Part shown: positions 36,029 to 44,671 of the stretch, in pieces
Layout: each line of letters opens with the position of its first letter
Position numbering within the stretch: the stretch's first letter is position 1
The notes under the pieces: generated by a model
What the model was told of the DNA's origin: nothing
What the model saw: the letters and a program-made list of their open reading frames with translations, nothing else
The model's database searches: none
Program-made: the position numbers and the translations under genes
Assembly: GCF_009676955.1 (NCBI RefSeq)
Contig: NZ_CP045696.1
Coordinates: forward strand, 1,805,001 to 1,869,000
Length of the DNA stretch: 64,000 nucleotides
Reading direction: 5' to 3'
From: Sodaliphilus pleomorphus
GTDB lineage: Bacteria; Bacteroidota; Bacteroidia; Bacteroidales; Muribaculaceae

Positions 36029-36589
36029 ATGAGTGACGTAAATACTTATCTCAATCCTGCTGAGAAGAAAATGAAAGAGGCTGTGGCTTATCTTGAAGAC
36101 GCCCTGGCTCACATACGCGCAGGAAAGGCCAATGTGAGGATTCTCGACGATGTGAAGGTGAATGCCTATGGCCAGAAGATGCCCATCTCGGGCGTGGCCA
36201 ACATTGCCACCCCCGACGCACGCAGCATCACCATCACCCCTTGGGACCGCAACAACATCAGGGCCATCGAGAAGGCTATCATGGACTCTAACGTGGGCAT
36301 CACCCCCGAAAACAATGGCGAGGTCATACGCCTCAACATCCCGCCCCTCACCGAGGAGCGCCGCAAGCAGCTCGTGAAGGACTCCAAGGCCGAGGCCGAG
36401 AAGGCCAAGGTGAGCGTGCGCAATGCCCGCCGCGAGGCCATCGAGGGCTTGAAAAAGGCACTCAAGACGGGCTTGAGCGAGGACAACGAGAAGGATGCCG
36501 AGGCTCGGGTGCAGAAGCTGCACGACAAGTACCTGAAGGACATCGACGTGGTCTTTGCTGCCAAGGAGAAAGAAATCCTCACCGTGTAG
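36029..36589 (+). CDS. frr: Ribosome recycling factor
   Basis: RRF, with EF-G, splits the post-termination ribosome. The 186-residue length is exact for the family. Characteristic parts are AHIRAGKANVRILDDVKVNAYG near the start (RAGKAN loop), ITPWDRNNIRAIEKAIMDSNVGI, LNIPPLTEERRKQLVKDSK and the long C-terminal helix. The frame is open upstream, but ATG 36029 gives the standard N-terminus and sits just after its own promoter. Confidence 0.97.
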   Translation: MSDVNTYLNPAEKKMKEAVAYLEDALAHIRAGKANVRILDDVKVNAYGQKMPISGVANIATPDARSITITPWDRNNIRAIEKAIMDSNVGITPENNGEVIRLNIPPLTEERRKQLVKDSKAEAEKAKVSVRNARREAIEGLKKALKTGLSEDNEKDAEARVQKLHDKYLKDIDVVFAAKEKEILTV

Positions 36590-36676
36590 AGCAGCGGCAC
36601 ATTGCCGCGCGCCATAGGGCAGGGGCAGCCACCGAGTGCACTCGCTGGCTGCCCCTGCTGCTCTTGTGTGGTGGGG

Positions 36677-37567
36677 TCAGTAGTTGCTGAGGGCGTTTTT
36701 GAGCTCGGTCACGATTTGCGCCTTGAGCTCGGGCGGGGCAATGACCTCGATGTCGCTGCCGTGGCTCATGATTTCCTCCTTGAGATCGTAGGTGAGCTTC
36801 ATGCGGTAGTGGAATATCGAGTAGCTGTCGTGCACCTCTTCGCGCTGCGAGGGGTGCAGGGGCAGGGCCCGCAAGTACTTGGCCTGGGTGCTGGAGGCCC
36901 GCAGCACGATGTCTTTGGGCTCGTCCTGGCTGGTGGTGATGCCAAAGCAGTCCTTGAAGAAGCTCATGGGGTCGAAGTCCCGGGGCATCGTGAACTTCTC
37001 GCCCGTGATGTGCAGGTCGCTCATGCGGTCGAGGGCGTAGGTTTTCACGCGCTTGTCGTTGAGGTCGTAGCCTATCACATACCACAGTTGCTTGAAGATC
37101 TTTACAAAGTAGGGGGCGAGCGTGACGTGGGTGGCATTTACACGCTTGTAGCTGTGGTAGTCGTACTTGATGCGCAGGCCCTGTTTCATGGCCTGCACCA
37201 CGACGGGCAGATGCTGGCGGGCCGAGGGCACGTTCTCGAGGATGATGCGGCTGCTCACGTCTTGCGAGTCGCTGAGCATGCCGTTGATCGACATCGAGTC
37301 GAGCAGCCAGCGGCTGAGCCGCGACTGGGCCTCGGTCTCGTCGTGGGCGATGTAGTACTCGTAGGTGGCCCGGTCGCAGGCCAGGGTGATACCAAACATG
37401 TCGTAGATAGCGTCGCGGTAGTTGAAAAACGTGCGCCGCGACAGGGGCTTGCCGTCGCTCAACGACGAGAGTCGCCACTGCTGGCTCAGCTCGTCGAAGG
37501 TGATGCGCTTGCGGCGCTCTACCGTGTCGATGAGCCACACATATTTTGCCACTTGGTTGCGTGCCAT
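36677..37567 (-). CDS. WYL-domain transcriptional regulator
   Basis: The protein has 296 residues. An N-terminal winged helix-turn-helix (MARNQVAKYVWLIDTVERRKRITFDELSQQW to about 60) is followed by a WYL domain (about 130-215: IKYDYHSYK...LAPYFVKIFKQLWYVIGYDLNDKRVKTYALDRM) and a C-terminal WCX-like part. WYL regulators sense nucleotides or nucleic acid and often respond to DNA damage or phage, but many control local metabolism. It is the third gene of the unit namZ, symporter, WYL with a 19-base gap, so it may regulate that unit. The ligand is unknown. Confidence 0.85.
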   Translation of the reverse strand: MARNQVAKYVWLIDTVERRKRITFDELSQQWRLSSLSDGKPLSRRTFFNYRDAIYDMFGITLACDRATYEYYIAHDETEAQSRLSRWLLDSMSINGMLSDSQDVSSRIILENVPSARQHLPVVVQAMKQGLRIKYDYHSYKRVNATHVTLAPYFVKIFKQLWYVIGYDLNDKRVKTYALDRMSDLHITGEKFTMPRDFDPMSFFKDCFGITTSQDEPKDIVLRASSTQAKYLRALPLHPSQREEVHDSYSIFHYRMKLTYDLKEEIMSHGSDIEVIAPPELKAQIVTELKNALSNY

Positions 37568-37586
37568 GCTGCCTTGCCCCGTCGGT

Positions 37587-39050
37587 TTAACGTTGTACCT
37601 TGCCAGCCCGCAGCGCTATCAAGCCCAGTATGGTGAAGGCGGCGTTGTAGAGCAGCAGCTCGAAGCCTATCTCATAGGCCCAGTACTGCTTGGCCACATA
37701 TTGCAGCACCCAGCTGAGCACGGGCGCGGCGATGCACACCACGGGCACCCACTTGTCGCGCACGGTCGACTTGCTGAACATGCCGTAGGCAAAGAGCCCC
37801 AGTATGGGACCGTAGGTGTAGCTGGCCAGGGCGTAGACGAGCTTGATGGCACTGTCGTTGTTGGCATAGTAGAAGGCCAGGATGATGAGACCCATGATGG
37901 CGGCCATGGCGATGTGCACCATCTTGCGGGTCTTGCCCAGCTGCTTGTCGTCCTGCTTCTTGTCGCTGCCCAGGATGTCGACCACAAACGAGTTGGTGAG
38001 CGCCGTCAGGGCCGAGCCGGCTGCCGAGTAGCCTGCCGAGACAAAGCCCAGCACAAAGAGAATGCCCACAATCACAGGCATGCCCTTGTCCCAGGCCACG
38101 AGGCTGAACAGAGTGTCGGCCTTCTCGGGCGTAGCGATGCCGTGGCTGCGGGTGTAGAGCACAAGTATCGAACCCAATATGAGGAAGAGACCCACCACGA
38201 AGACTTGCACGATACCGCTCACTACCAGTCCCTTTTTCGACTCTTTCACGTTTTTGCTGGCCAGGGTGCGCTGCATCAGGTCCTGGTCGAGGCCGGTCAT
38301 GGCAATGACCATGAAGATGCCTGCCAGGAATTGCTTCCAGAAGTAGGTGCCCTCGCTGGGGTTGTCGAGGTAGAAGATGCGTGTGGTGCCGCTGTCGATG
38401 ACCTTGCTGGCGATGTTGCCCTCGCCGCCCAGGCCCTTGGCCACAAACACGATGCACAGCACCACCGAGAGTATCAGGCACAGGCTCTTGAGCGTGTCGG
38501 TCCATATCACGGTCTTCACGCCGCCCTGCAGGGTGTAGAGGAAGATGAGGGCAATGGTGATGACGATGTTGACAATGAATGGAATGTGCAGCGGGTCGAA
38601 GACGAGCAGCTGCAGGCTCACGCACACCACCAGGAAGCGCACTGCCGCCCCCAGCATCTTACTCACAAAGAAAAACCAGGCACCGGTCTTGTGGGTGCGG
38701 GCCCCGAAGCGCTCCTCGAGGTAGCCGTAGATCGACTTGAGATGGCGCTTGAAAAACAAGGGCATGAGCACATAGGCTATCACGAAGTAGCCCACCGCAA
38801 AGCCCAGCACCATCTGCATGTAGCTGTATTGCGAGGCGATGACCATGCCGGGCACCGAGATGAAGGTGACGCCCGATATGGGCGCCCCTATCATGGCGAT
38901 GGCCACGATAAACCAGGGTGCTTGGTGCCCGCCGGTGAGGGCGGTGTTGGTGTCGCTCTTGCGCGAGGCCAGCCACGAGATGATGAAGAGAATGATGAAA
39001 TATCCTACCAGGGTGGCCAGGACAATGGTTGCTTTCTGTAGATCGTTCAT
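37587..39050 (-). CDS. Sodium:solute symporter, possible MurNAc transporter
   Basis: The protein has 487 residues and about 13 membrane segments of the sodium/solute symporter (SSS) family. Its start is MNDLQKATIVLATLVGYFIILFII, and MVIASQYSYMQMVLGFAVGYFVIAYVLMPLFF follows. ATG 39050 is used; the longer frame runs into namZ. It lies 22 bases after the namZ stop. From memory, the Tannerella forsythia MurNAc transporter MurT is a symporter of this kind; with NamZ next door, import of MurNAc or muropeptide sugar is a reasonable inference. Sialic acid or another sugar is the alternative. Confidence 0.8.
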   Translation of the reverse strand: MNDLQKATIVLATLVGYFIILFIISWLASRKSDTNTALTGGHQAPWFIVAIAMIGAPISGVTFISVPGMVIASQYSYMQMVLGFAVGYFVIAYVLMPLFFKRHLKSIYGYLEERFGARTHKTGAWFFFVSKMLGAAVRFLVVCVSLQLLVFDPLHIPFIVNIVITIALIFLYTLQGGVKTVIWTDTLKSLCLILSVVLCIVFVAKGLGGEGNIASKVIDSGTTRIFYLDNPSEGTYFWKQFLAGIFMVIAMTGLDQDLMQRTLASKNVKESKKGLVVSGIVQVFVVGLFLILGSILVLYTRSHGIATPEKADTLFSLVAWDKGMPVIVGILFVLGFVSAGYSAAGSALTALTNSFVVDILGSDKKQDDKQLGKTRKMVHIAMAAIMGLIILAFYYANNDSAIKLVYALASYTYGPILGLFAYGMFSKSTVRDKWVPVVCIAAPVLSWVLQYVAKQYWAYEIGFELLLYNAAFTILGLIALRAGKVQR

Positions 39051-39072
39051 GTTGTTGCTGTATAGATGTAGA

Positions 39073-40320
39073 TTATTCTTTATATAAGAGATAGGGCTTG
39101 CGTTGAGCCTTGAATTTCTCGATGTCTTTTTGCCAGGTGGCTTTGATGTACTTGGCGCTCTTGCCGGCCACAATCATGTCGTAGACCTGGGTGTTGCCCA
39201 TGAGCAGGTTGAAGAAGTTGCGCTCACCCTCCTTGAGCAGGAATGGCTTGCCCTGGCGGTGCAGGTTGTTGTAGGCGTCGATCACATAGTCGAGGTTGAT
39301 GCCCGCGGCTATCACTTGCTCGGGATCGAGCCCGCGCAGGTCCACGCCATGGCACAACTTGCCCAGTTGCGGCGGTGTCTTGGCACCAAAGCGGCTGCTG
39401 GGGGTGAACGTGAACTTGTAGCCCTTCATGTCGGGGTGCCCGTAGCACTGGAAGGGGAAGTCGGTGCCGCGGCCCAGGCTCACTGTCGTGCCCTCGAAGT
39501 AGCACAGGCTGGGATACAGGTACACACTCAGCATGTTGGGCAGGTTGGGGCTTGGGGCCACGGGCAGCTTGTAGCGTGTGCGGTGGGTGTAGTTGAGGCA
39601 GGGAATGACCGTGAGGTCGACCCTCTTGCCGTCTTGCAGCCAGCCCTCGCCGTTGGCCATGCGGGCCAGCTCGCCCATGGTCATGCCGTAGACCGTGGGT
39701 ATGGGCAGGTAGCCCACGCCGCTCTTGAGCTTCATGTCGAGGATGGGGCCGTCTACGGTCATGCCGTTGGGGTTGGGACGGTCGAGCACCACCACTTGCT
39801 TGCCATACTGGGCTGCTGCATCCATGAGGTGTATCATGGTCACATAGTAGGTGTAGAAGCGCAAGCCCACGTCCTGGAGGTCGATGACCACGACGTCGCA
39901 CTTGTCCATCGTCGAGCGGCTGGGCATGGGCGACTTGCCGTCGTAGAGCGAGGCGATGGGGATGCCCGTCTTCTCGTCGACGCCGCTGGCCACTTTCTCG
40001 CCAGCGTCGGCCTTGCCGCGAAATCCGTGCTCGGGCGAGAAGATGGTCACCACCTGAAGCCCGTGCTCAAGCATGATGTCGAGCACATGCTTGTCGCCCA
40101 CAATGCCCGTCTGGTTGCTCAACAGGGCGATGCGCTTGCCCTTGAGCAGGGGTACATACTCGCTGGTGCGGGCGGCGCCCACAACAACTTGGTTTGTCTC
40201 TTGCGCGGTTGCTGGAACAGGCTTGGCGGCCGGTGCGCCCGTCTTGCCGCTGGTGCACGCGGCGCTCGCCATCATCGAGAGGCAGGCTGCCGAGAGCAGG
40301 ACAATTCTGGAAAAGTTCAT
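39073..40320 (-). CDS. namZ: Exo-beta-N-acetylmuramidase NamZ (DUF1343)
   Basis: NamZ-type enzymes release terminal MurNAc from peptidoglycan fragments. The 415-residue protein opens with MNFSRIVLLSAACLSMMASAAC, a lipoprotein-type signal with Cys as the probable lipid site. The family core begins near GKRIALLSNQTGIVG, followed by IFSPEHGFRG (about 104-113), SLYDG, VVVIDLQDVGLRFYTYY (about 148-164), DRPNPNG and GTDFPFQCYGHP. These match the DUF1343 catalytic region. ATG 40320 is preferred over the upstream ATG because it follows the promoter. It heads the operon with the symporter and WYL regulator. Confidence 0.9.
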   Translation of the reverse strand: MNFSRIVLLSAACLSMMASAACTSGKTGAPAAKPVPATAQETNQVVVGAARTSEYVPLLKGKRIALLSNQTGIVGDKHVLDIMLEHGLQVVTIFSPEHGFRGKADAGEKVASGVDEKTGIPIASLYDGKSPMPSRSTMDKCDVVVIDLQDVGLRFYTYYVTMIHLMDAAAQYGKQVVVLDRPNPNGMTVDGPILDMKLKSGVGYLPIPTVYGMTMGELARMANGEGWLQDGKRVDLTVIPCLNYTHRTRYKLPVAPSPNLPNMLSVYLYPSLCYFEGTTVSLGRGTDFPFQCYGHPDMKGYKFTFTPSSRFGAKTPPQLGKLCHGVDLRGLDPEQVIAAGINLDYVIDAYNNLHRQGKPFLLKEGERNFFNLLMGNTQVYDMIVAGKSAKYIKATWQKDIEKFKAQRKPYLLYKE

Positions 40321-40347
40321 ATTATGGAGGTTAATAAATTTCTCGTG

Positions 40348-40378
40348 CAAACTTACAAAATATTATTGACACGGCCAA
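40348..40378 (-). promoter_or_regulatory. namZ operon promoter
   Basis: On the - strand TTG (40378-40376), exactly 20 bases and TAAGTTTG (40355-40348) precede namZ. Confidence 0.8.
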
Positions 40379-40384
40379 CTGGCG

Positions 40385-40415
40385 TTGCTTTTCTCGCAGT
40401 TGTTGCCTAACTTTG
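40385..40415 (+). promoter_or_regulatory. Promoter of the cysteine-rich gene pair
   Basis: TTG at 40385-40387, 20 bases and TAACTTTG at 40408-40415. It lies back to back with the namZ promoter, so one operator could serve both. The start codon follows after 8 bases, so the leader would be very short or absent. Confidence 0.75.
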
Positions 40416-40423
40416 CCACCGTT

Positions 40424-40645
40424 ATGGGAAGCATATTGATTAAAGACACTACTCGCGAGGAGCGCATCAGGATATTGAACCGCTCGCTGAGCCAGTGCGG
40501 CGGCGGTTGCGAGAATTGCTCAAGCTGCTGGCTGGGCGGCGGCAGCATCGACGGGATCTATCAGGACTATATCGACGGCAAGCGCGAGATTGCCGACATC
40601 AACCGTGACTACAGTCGCCGTCACGCCGGCCTTCAAAAAGGGTGA
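40424..40645 (+). CDS. Small cysteine-rich protein 1
   Basis: The protein has 73 residues; ATG 40424 is chosen because it lies right after the promoter. Four Cys cluster in CGGGCENCSSC (about 26-36), followed by the block GIYQDYIDGKREIADI. The next gene repeats both features. Clustered Cys with this spacing could bind zinc or an iron-sulfur cluster; this is not proved. There is no signal peptide. Similar small proteins occur in other Bacteroidales but have no known role. Confidence 0.75.
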   Translation: MGSILIKDTTREERIRILNRSLSQCGGGCENCSSCWLGGGSIDGIYQDYIDGKREIADINRDYSRRHAGLQKG

Positions 40646-40654
40646 CCTGCCATC

Positions 40655-40858
40655 ATGCCTCAAGCCCCCGACATCGACAACTCTACCCGCGCCGAGCGGC
40701 AGGCCTATATCGACGAGGCCTTTGCCTGCCTGGGCGACTGCGACCTGTGCGGCAAGTGCAAGATGCTGCACGGGCGCGATGCCGATGAGGTGTATGCCGA
40801 CTATATCGACGGCAAGCGCGCCTTTCTCGACATCACCATGCAGCTGCGCCGCCCTTGA
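40655..40858 (+). CDS. Small cysteine-rich protein 2 (tandem paralogue)
   Basis: This 67-residue protein starts 9 bases after the previous stop and repeats its plan: a charged N-terminal helix (STRAERQAYIDEAFACL), CDLCGKC (about 31-37), then GRDADEVYADYIDGKRAFLDI. The shared YxDYIDGKRxxxDI block shows the two arose by tandem duplication. The Cys motif here is CxxCxxC, against a four-Cys cluster in copy 1. Function unknown; metal binding is likely. Confidence 0.75.
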   Translation: MPQAPDIDNSTRAERQAYIDEAFACLGDCDLCGKCKMLHGRDADEVYADYIDGKRAFLDITMQLRRP

Positions 40859-40911
40859 GGTGCGGGCTAACTGCGTGCCGCTCAATATAATATAAAACGC
40901 AGAAAAAGCAA

Positions 40912-40970
40912 CAGGCGCTCCCCGCGAGCCACACAATGCGTGTGTGCCCAGTGGGGGCGCCTGCCGTTTT
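40912..40970. terminator. Bidirectional terminator
   Basis: A 12-base stem (40912-40923 with 40952-40963, with one G-T pair) is followed by GTTTT on the + strand and by a T-run on the - strand, between the convergent cysteine-rich pair and pepT. Confidence 0.7.
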
Positions 40971-41009
40971 GCCGCTATGGCGCCGGCAAAAAAGTGCCAG
41001 TGCCTTGTG

Positions 41010-42236
41010 CTACTTGGCCTCGTCGGCCACAATCTTGCATATCTCGACGATGGTGAGCATGGCCTTCTCCATGGCTGCGGTCGACACATACTCGAAGCGG
41101 CCGTGCATGTTCATGCCGCCGGCATAGATGTTGGGGCAGGGCAGACCCTTGAACGAGAGCTGAGCGCCGTCGGTCCCGCCGCGTATGGGCTGGATGATGG
41201 GCGTCACGCCGGTGTTCTTCATCGCCTTCTCGGCCACTTCCACAATGTGCATCACGGGCTCTATCTTCTCGCGCATGTTGTAGTACTGGTCTTTGATCTC
41301 GATGCTTGCGCAGCCGGGAAACTCGCAGTTGATCTTGTGGCACAGGTGCTCGAGCTCGCGCTTGCGGCTCTCGAAGCGGGCGCGGTCGTGGTCGCGCACG
41401 ATATAGGTGAGCACCGTCTTCTCGACTGTGCCCTCAAAGGAGATGAGGTGATAGAAGCCCTCGTAGCCCTCGGTGTGCTCGGGGGTCTCCCAGCGCGGTA
41501 TCATCACTGCAAACTGGGTGGCCACGCGTATCGAGTTGAGCATCTTGTGCTTGGCTGCCCCGGGATGCACATTCAGACCCGTGAAGGTGACCTTGGCGCT
41601 GGCGGCATTGAAGTTTTCATATTCCAGCTCGCCAGGATAGCCGCCGTCCATAGTGTAGGCCCACTTGGCGCCAAACTTCTTCACGTCGAAGAGATGCGCT
41701 CCCTTGCCTATCTCCTCGTCGGGGTTGAAGGCTATGCGTATGTCGCCGTGCTTGAGCTCGGGGTGCTCCTGGAAATATTCTACAGCACTGATGATCTCGG
41801 CAACACCTGCCTTGTCGTCGGCTCCGAGCAGTGTGGTGCCGTCGGTCACGATCAAGTCTTGCCCCACAAAGTCTTTCAGCTCGGGAAACTGGGCGGGGTC
41901 GAGCACGATGTTTTCCTTCTCGTTGAGCACGATCTTGCCGCCGTCGTAGTTGCTCACCACGCGAGGCTTCACGTTGTGGCCGCTCATGTCGGGGGCGGTG
42001 TCGAGGTGAGCGATAAACCCAACGGTGGGCACCTCCTTGTCGCAGTTGCTGGGCAATGTGGCCATCAAGTAGCCATTGTCGTCGAGCGAGATGTCGCTCA
42101 AGCCCATGTCTTTGAGCTCTTTGCGCAACTGCTCGGCAAACACCATCTGACCGGGGGTCGACGGGGTGAGGTTTGTGAGTTCGTCACTCTGAGTGTCAAA
42201 CTTCACATACTTTAGAAAACGATCTACTAAGTTCAT
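41010..42236 (-). CDS. pepT: Peptidase T (tripeptide aminopeptidase)
   Basis: PepT, an M20 zinc exopeptidase, removes the N-terminal residue from tripeptides in the cytoplasm. The 408-residue protein shows the zinc ligands in [16 protein letters not shown] (about 71-86), [11 protein letters not shown] (about 138-148), the catalytic [14 protein letters not shown] (about 170-183) and a late HGRFEYVS. The dimerisation domain is complete. A -7 box TATCTTTG (42328-42321, - strand) lies 85 bases upstream and overlaps the left edge of the 103-bp repeat by all but one base. Confidence 0.96.
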   Translation of the reverse strand: MNLVDRFLKYVKFDTQSDELTNLTPSTPGQMVFAEQLRKELKDMGLSDISLDDNGYLMATLPSNCDKEVPTVGFIAHLDTAPDMSGHNVKPRVVSNYDGGKIVLNEKENIVLDPAQFPELKDFVGQDLIVTDGTTLLGADDKAGVAEIISAVEYFQEHPELKHGDIRIAFNPDEEIGKGAHLFDVKKFGAKWAYTMDGGYPGELEYENFNAASAKVTFTGLNVHPGAAKHKMLNSIRVATQFAVMIPRWETPEHTEGYEGFYHLISFEGTVEKTVLTYIVRDHDRARFESRKRELEHLCHKINCEFPGCASIEIKDQYYNMREKIEPVMHIVEVAEKAMKNTGVTPIIQPIRGGTDGAQLSFKGLPCPNIYAGGMNMHGRFEYVSTAAMEKAMLTIVEICKIVADEAK

Positions 42237-42321
42237 TGTGTTATGACGTTTTGTGTTTGAGCCAGGCTAAACGATTGTAAAGGGTAGCCAGCTGGTTTTT
42301 TAATATTGCTTTCTGTTTAGC

Positions 42322-42424
42322 AAAGATAATAATTATTTTGTAATTTTGCGTCCCAAATTGTGCTTTTCTGACATGGCTCGTCGCAAAAAAAGAAGAGATG
42401 CCAAGTGGATGTATGCCCGACGCC
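42322..42424 (+). repeat. 103-bp direct repeat, left copy (IS1634-type target duplication)
   Basis: All 103 bases match 44569-44671 exactly. It carries the -7 box TAATTTTG (42341-42348), the ATG and the first 17 codons of the nuclease gene. It is read here as the target duplication made by the element between the copies. IS1634/IS1549 elements are known for very long, variable duplications. Confidence 0.92.
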
Positions 42425-42441
42425 GGGACTTTGACAGTTAG
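42373..42441 (+). pseudogene. Duplicated 5' stub of the nuclease gene, ending inside the IS
   Basis: The left repeat copy still has the promoter and ATG, so it can encode 22 residues (MARRKKRRDAKWMYARR, then five residues from the IS end) before a TAG inside the left IS end. It is a by-product of the insertion. The peptide is very basic. Confidence 0.7.
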
Positions 42442-42467
42442 AGTGTAAAATTTTTTCTAATGAATTG

Positions 42468-42498
42468 TTGCACAGTTCATTTTTTATTTGTATATTTG
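42468..42498 (+). promoter_or_regulatory. Transposase promoter inside the IS
   Basis: TTG at 42468-42470, 20 bases and TATATTTG at 42491-42498 lie about 40 bases before the transposase ATG. Confidence 0.75.
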
Positions 42499-42535
42499 TA
42501 GCTAATAGTAGTTATTACATTAAAGGATTATCGAT

Positions 42536-44479
42536 ATGAAGGCGACATTCGGCACTACAAAGAAGGGCACGTGGGCTTACATCCAGAAGTCGGTGCGCAT
42601 CGACGGCAAGTCTACCACAAAGACTGTCAGGCGGCTGGGGCTGCTTGAGGACATCAGGCGCAAGTACGGCTGCCAGGACCCGCGCCAGTGGGTCAGGGAC
42701 CTGGCGGCCCGCATGACCGAGGAGGAGAAGGCCGGCAGGGAGCGCATTTCGGTTGACTTCTACCCGGGCCAGACCGTGGGGATGGGCGACCTGCCTCTGC
42801 GGGCGGGCGGCGACCTGATGCTGCTGCCGCTCTACAACAGGCTCGGCCTGCCCCGCATGTGCGCCGAGATCAAGAAGGCGAGCAAGGCGAAGTTCGACCT
42901 CGACGGGATATTGAGGACGCTGGTCACGGGCCGTCTGCTCTTCCCCTGCTCCAAGCAGAGGACGCTGCGAAAGGCGCAGGGGCTGGTGCGGCCCCCGAAG
43001 TTCGGCGAGGCCGACATGTACCGGGCCCTGAGCCTGCTCTCGGGCCACATCGACGACATCCAGGCCGGCGTCTACGCCTGCTCGGCCAGGTTCATGGAAC
43101 GCAGGGACAGGGTGATCTACTACGACTGCACCAACTACTACTTCGAGATCGAGGACAACGACAGGGACACGGTGAACATAGAGACCGGCGAGCTCGTGGC
43201 CGGGCTGCGCAAGCGCGGCAAGTCGAAAGAGAACCGGCCCAGCCCCATCGTGCAGATGGGCATGTTCATGGACATGGACGGCATCCCGCTGGCCTTTGTG
43301 GTCTTCCCGGGCAACGAGTCGGAGCAGGCCACGCTCCAGCCGCTCGAGGATGTGCTGAGGCGCAAGTTCGGCCTGACCGAGTTCGTCGTCTCCACCGACG
43401 CCGGCCTGGCCTCGGAGGGCAACCGGCGCTACAACATGGACCAGGGCCGCGACTACATCTGCGTCCAGTCGATCCCCTCGCTGCCCGCCGCCGACCGCCG
43501 GGCCGCCGTCGACCCCAGGGGCTGGAGGCTGGGCTACTGCGCCGACGGGGAAAAGGCCAGGCTGCTGCACGAGAAGTACTCCGACGGCGGCCTCTACAAC
43601 CTGGACGTGCTGCGCGAGGGCGGCCAGGCTGACAGCTCCCTGCTGCGCCAGACCACATTCTACAAGGAGATACTTGTCGACAAAACCGTGAAATGCCTCA
43701 ACCCGCAGTGGCTCGAGGCCCGCAGGGAGAACCCCGGCGCAACGCCCGTCGACGCCCGGGGGCGACGCATCAGGCAATGGCAAAGCTCCTCCAGGGCCGA
43801 GAGGGTCATCATCACCTACAGCCACGACTTCGCCCTCTTCCTCAGGCACAAGCGCGCCGAGCGCCTCGCGGCGGCCAGGAAGATAGTGGCCAGGGGGCAG
43901 GCCAACCCGCGCCGCTCGCAGCAGTCACCGCTCAACTACATAGAGACCATACACAAGACCGACGACGGACAGACGGCCGTCAAGACCGAGATGGTCATCA
44001 ATGACGACATCCTAGGGCAGGAGGAGAAGCTCGACGGCTTCTACGCCTACGCCACCTCGCTCGACGACGAGGCCGCGTTCGTGCTCAAGGCACGCTCCTT
44101 CCATCACGAGATAGAGCACCTGTTCCGCACCACCAAGACCCACCTCGAGGCCAGACCCGTCTACCTCTCCAGGCAGGACCGCATCCGCTCCCACTTCCTC
44201 GTCTGCTTCCTCGCACTGCTGCTGCTCAAGCTCCTGCAAAAGCAGCTGGCCGACTCGTTCCCCGAGGCCTACAAGGAGCACCCCCTGACCGTCGACCAGC
44301 TGATCGACACTCTCCAGAACCTGCGCTTCGGACAAATCCAGGGACTGGGATACGTGCCCATGTTCCAGCGCACCAGCCTCACCGACCAACTGCAAGAGCT
44401 TGCCGGTGTGGAAGTTAACAAACAGATAATCACAAAAGCAGCGATGAACGCGTTCTACCGAAAGGTTAACAAAGGTTAA
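42536..44479 (+). CDS. IS1634-family (IS4 group) DDE transposase
   Basis: The intact 647-residue protein has an N-terminal DNA-binding region, then the DDE core: D in VIYYDCTNYYFE (about residue 201), D in FVVSTDAGLAS (about 287) and the C-terminal block with E in HEIEHLFRTTKTHLEARPVYL and RIRSHF (about 525-560), as expected for the IS1634/IS1549 subgroup. Codon use is GC-rich like the host, so the donor was probably a related genome. No frameshift or internal stop is seen, so the element is likely functional. Confidence 0.93.
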   Translation: MKATFGTTKKGTWAYIQKSVRIDGKSTTKTVRRLGLLEDIRRKYGCQDPRQWVRDLAARMTEEEKAGRERISVDFYPGQTVGMGDLPLRAGGDLMLLPLYNRLGLPRMCAEIKKASKAKFDLDGILRTLVTGRLLFPCSKQRTLRKAQGLVRPPKFGEADMYRALSLLSGHIDDIQAGVYACSARFMERRDRVIYYDCTNYYFEIEDNDRDTVNIETGELVAGLRKRGKSKENRPSPIVQMGMFMDMDGIPLAFVVFPGNESEQATLQPLEDVLRRKFGLTEFVVSTDAGLASEGNRRYNMDQGRDYICVQSIPSLPAADRRAAVDPRGWRLGYCADGEKARLLHEKYSDGGLYNLDVLREGGQADSSLLRQTTFYKEILVDKTVKCLNPQWLEARRENPGATPVDARGRRIRQWQSSSRAERVIITYSHDFALFLRHKRAERLAAARKIVARGQANPRRSQQSPLNYIETIHKTDDGQTAVKTEMVINDDILGQEEKLDGFYAYATSLDDEAAFVLKARSFHHEIEHLFRTTKTHLEARPVYLSRQDRIRSHFLVCFLALLLLKLLQKQLADSFPEAYKEHPLTVDQLIDTLQNLRFGQIQGLGYVPMFQRTSLTDQLQELAGVEVNKQIITKAAMNAFYRKVNKG

Positions 44480-44568
44480 TCCTTGCAGCACCGAAAAATT
44501 AGCTACATTACTTTACTATGTAAAGTATTGTGTAGTAACACGTTAATACAACAAACTGTCAAATTAGG

Positions 44569-44671
44569 AAAGATAATAATTATTTTGTAATTTTGCGTCC
44601 CAAATTGTGCTTTTCTGACATGGCTCGTCGCAAAAAAAGAAGAGATGCCAAGTGGATGTATGCCCGACGCC
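44569..44671 (+). repeat. 103-bp direct repeat, right copy, carrying the nuclease promoter and start
   Basis: This copy joins directly to the rest of the nuclease gene. Its -7 box TAATTTTG is at 44588-44595 and ATG at 44620, so the gene kept 51 bases of 5' sequence before the ATG in spite of the insertion. Bases further upstream are now IS sequence (AATTAGG in place of GTTTAGC). Confidence 0.92.

Larger units (their letters stand above)
42425..44568 (+). mobile_element. IS1634-family insertion sequence
   Basis: A 2144-bp element between two identical 103-bp direct repeats. Its ends form weak inverted repeats sharing TTTGACAGTT: the left end begins GGGACTTTGACAGTT and the right end read on the - strand begins CCTAATTTGACAGTT. 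It contains one transposase gene with its own promoter. The exact identity of the repeats indicates recent insertion. Confidence 0.9.
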
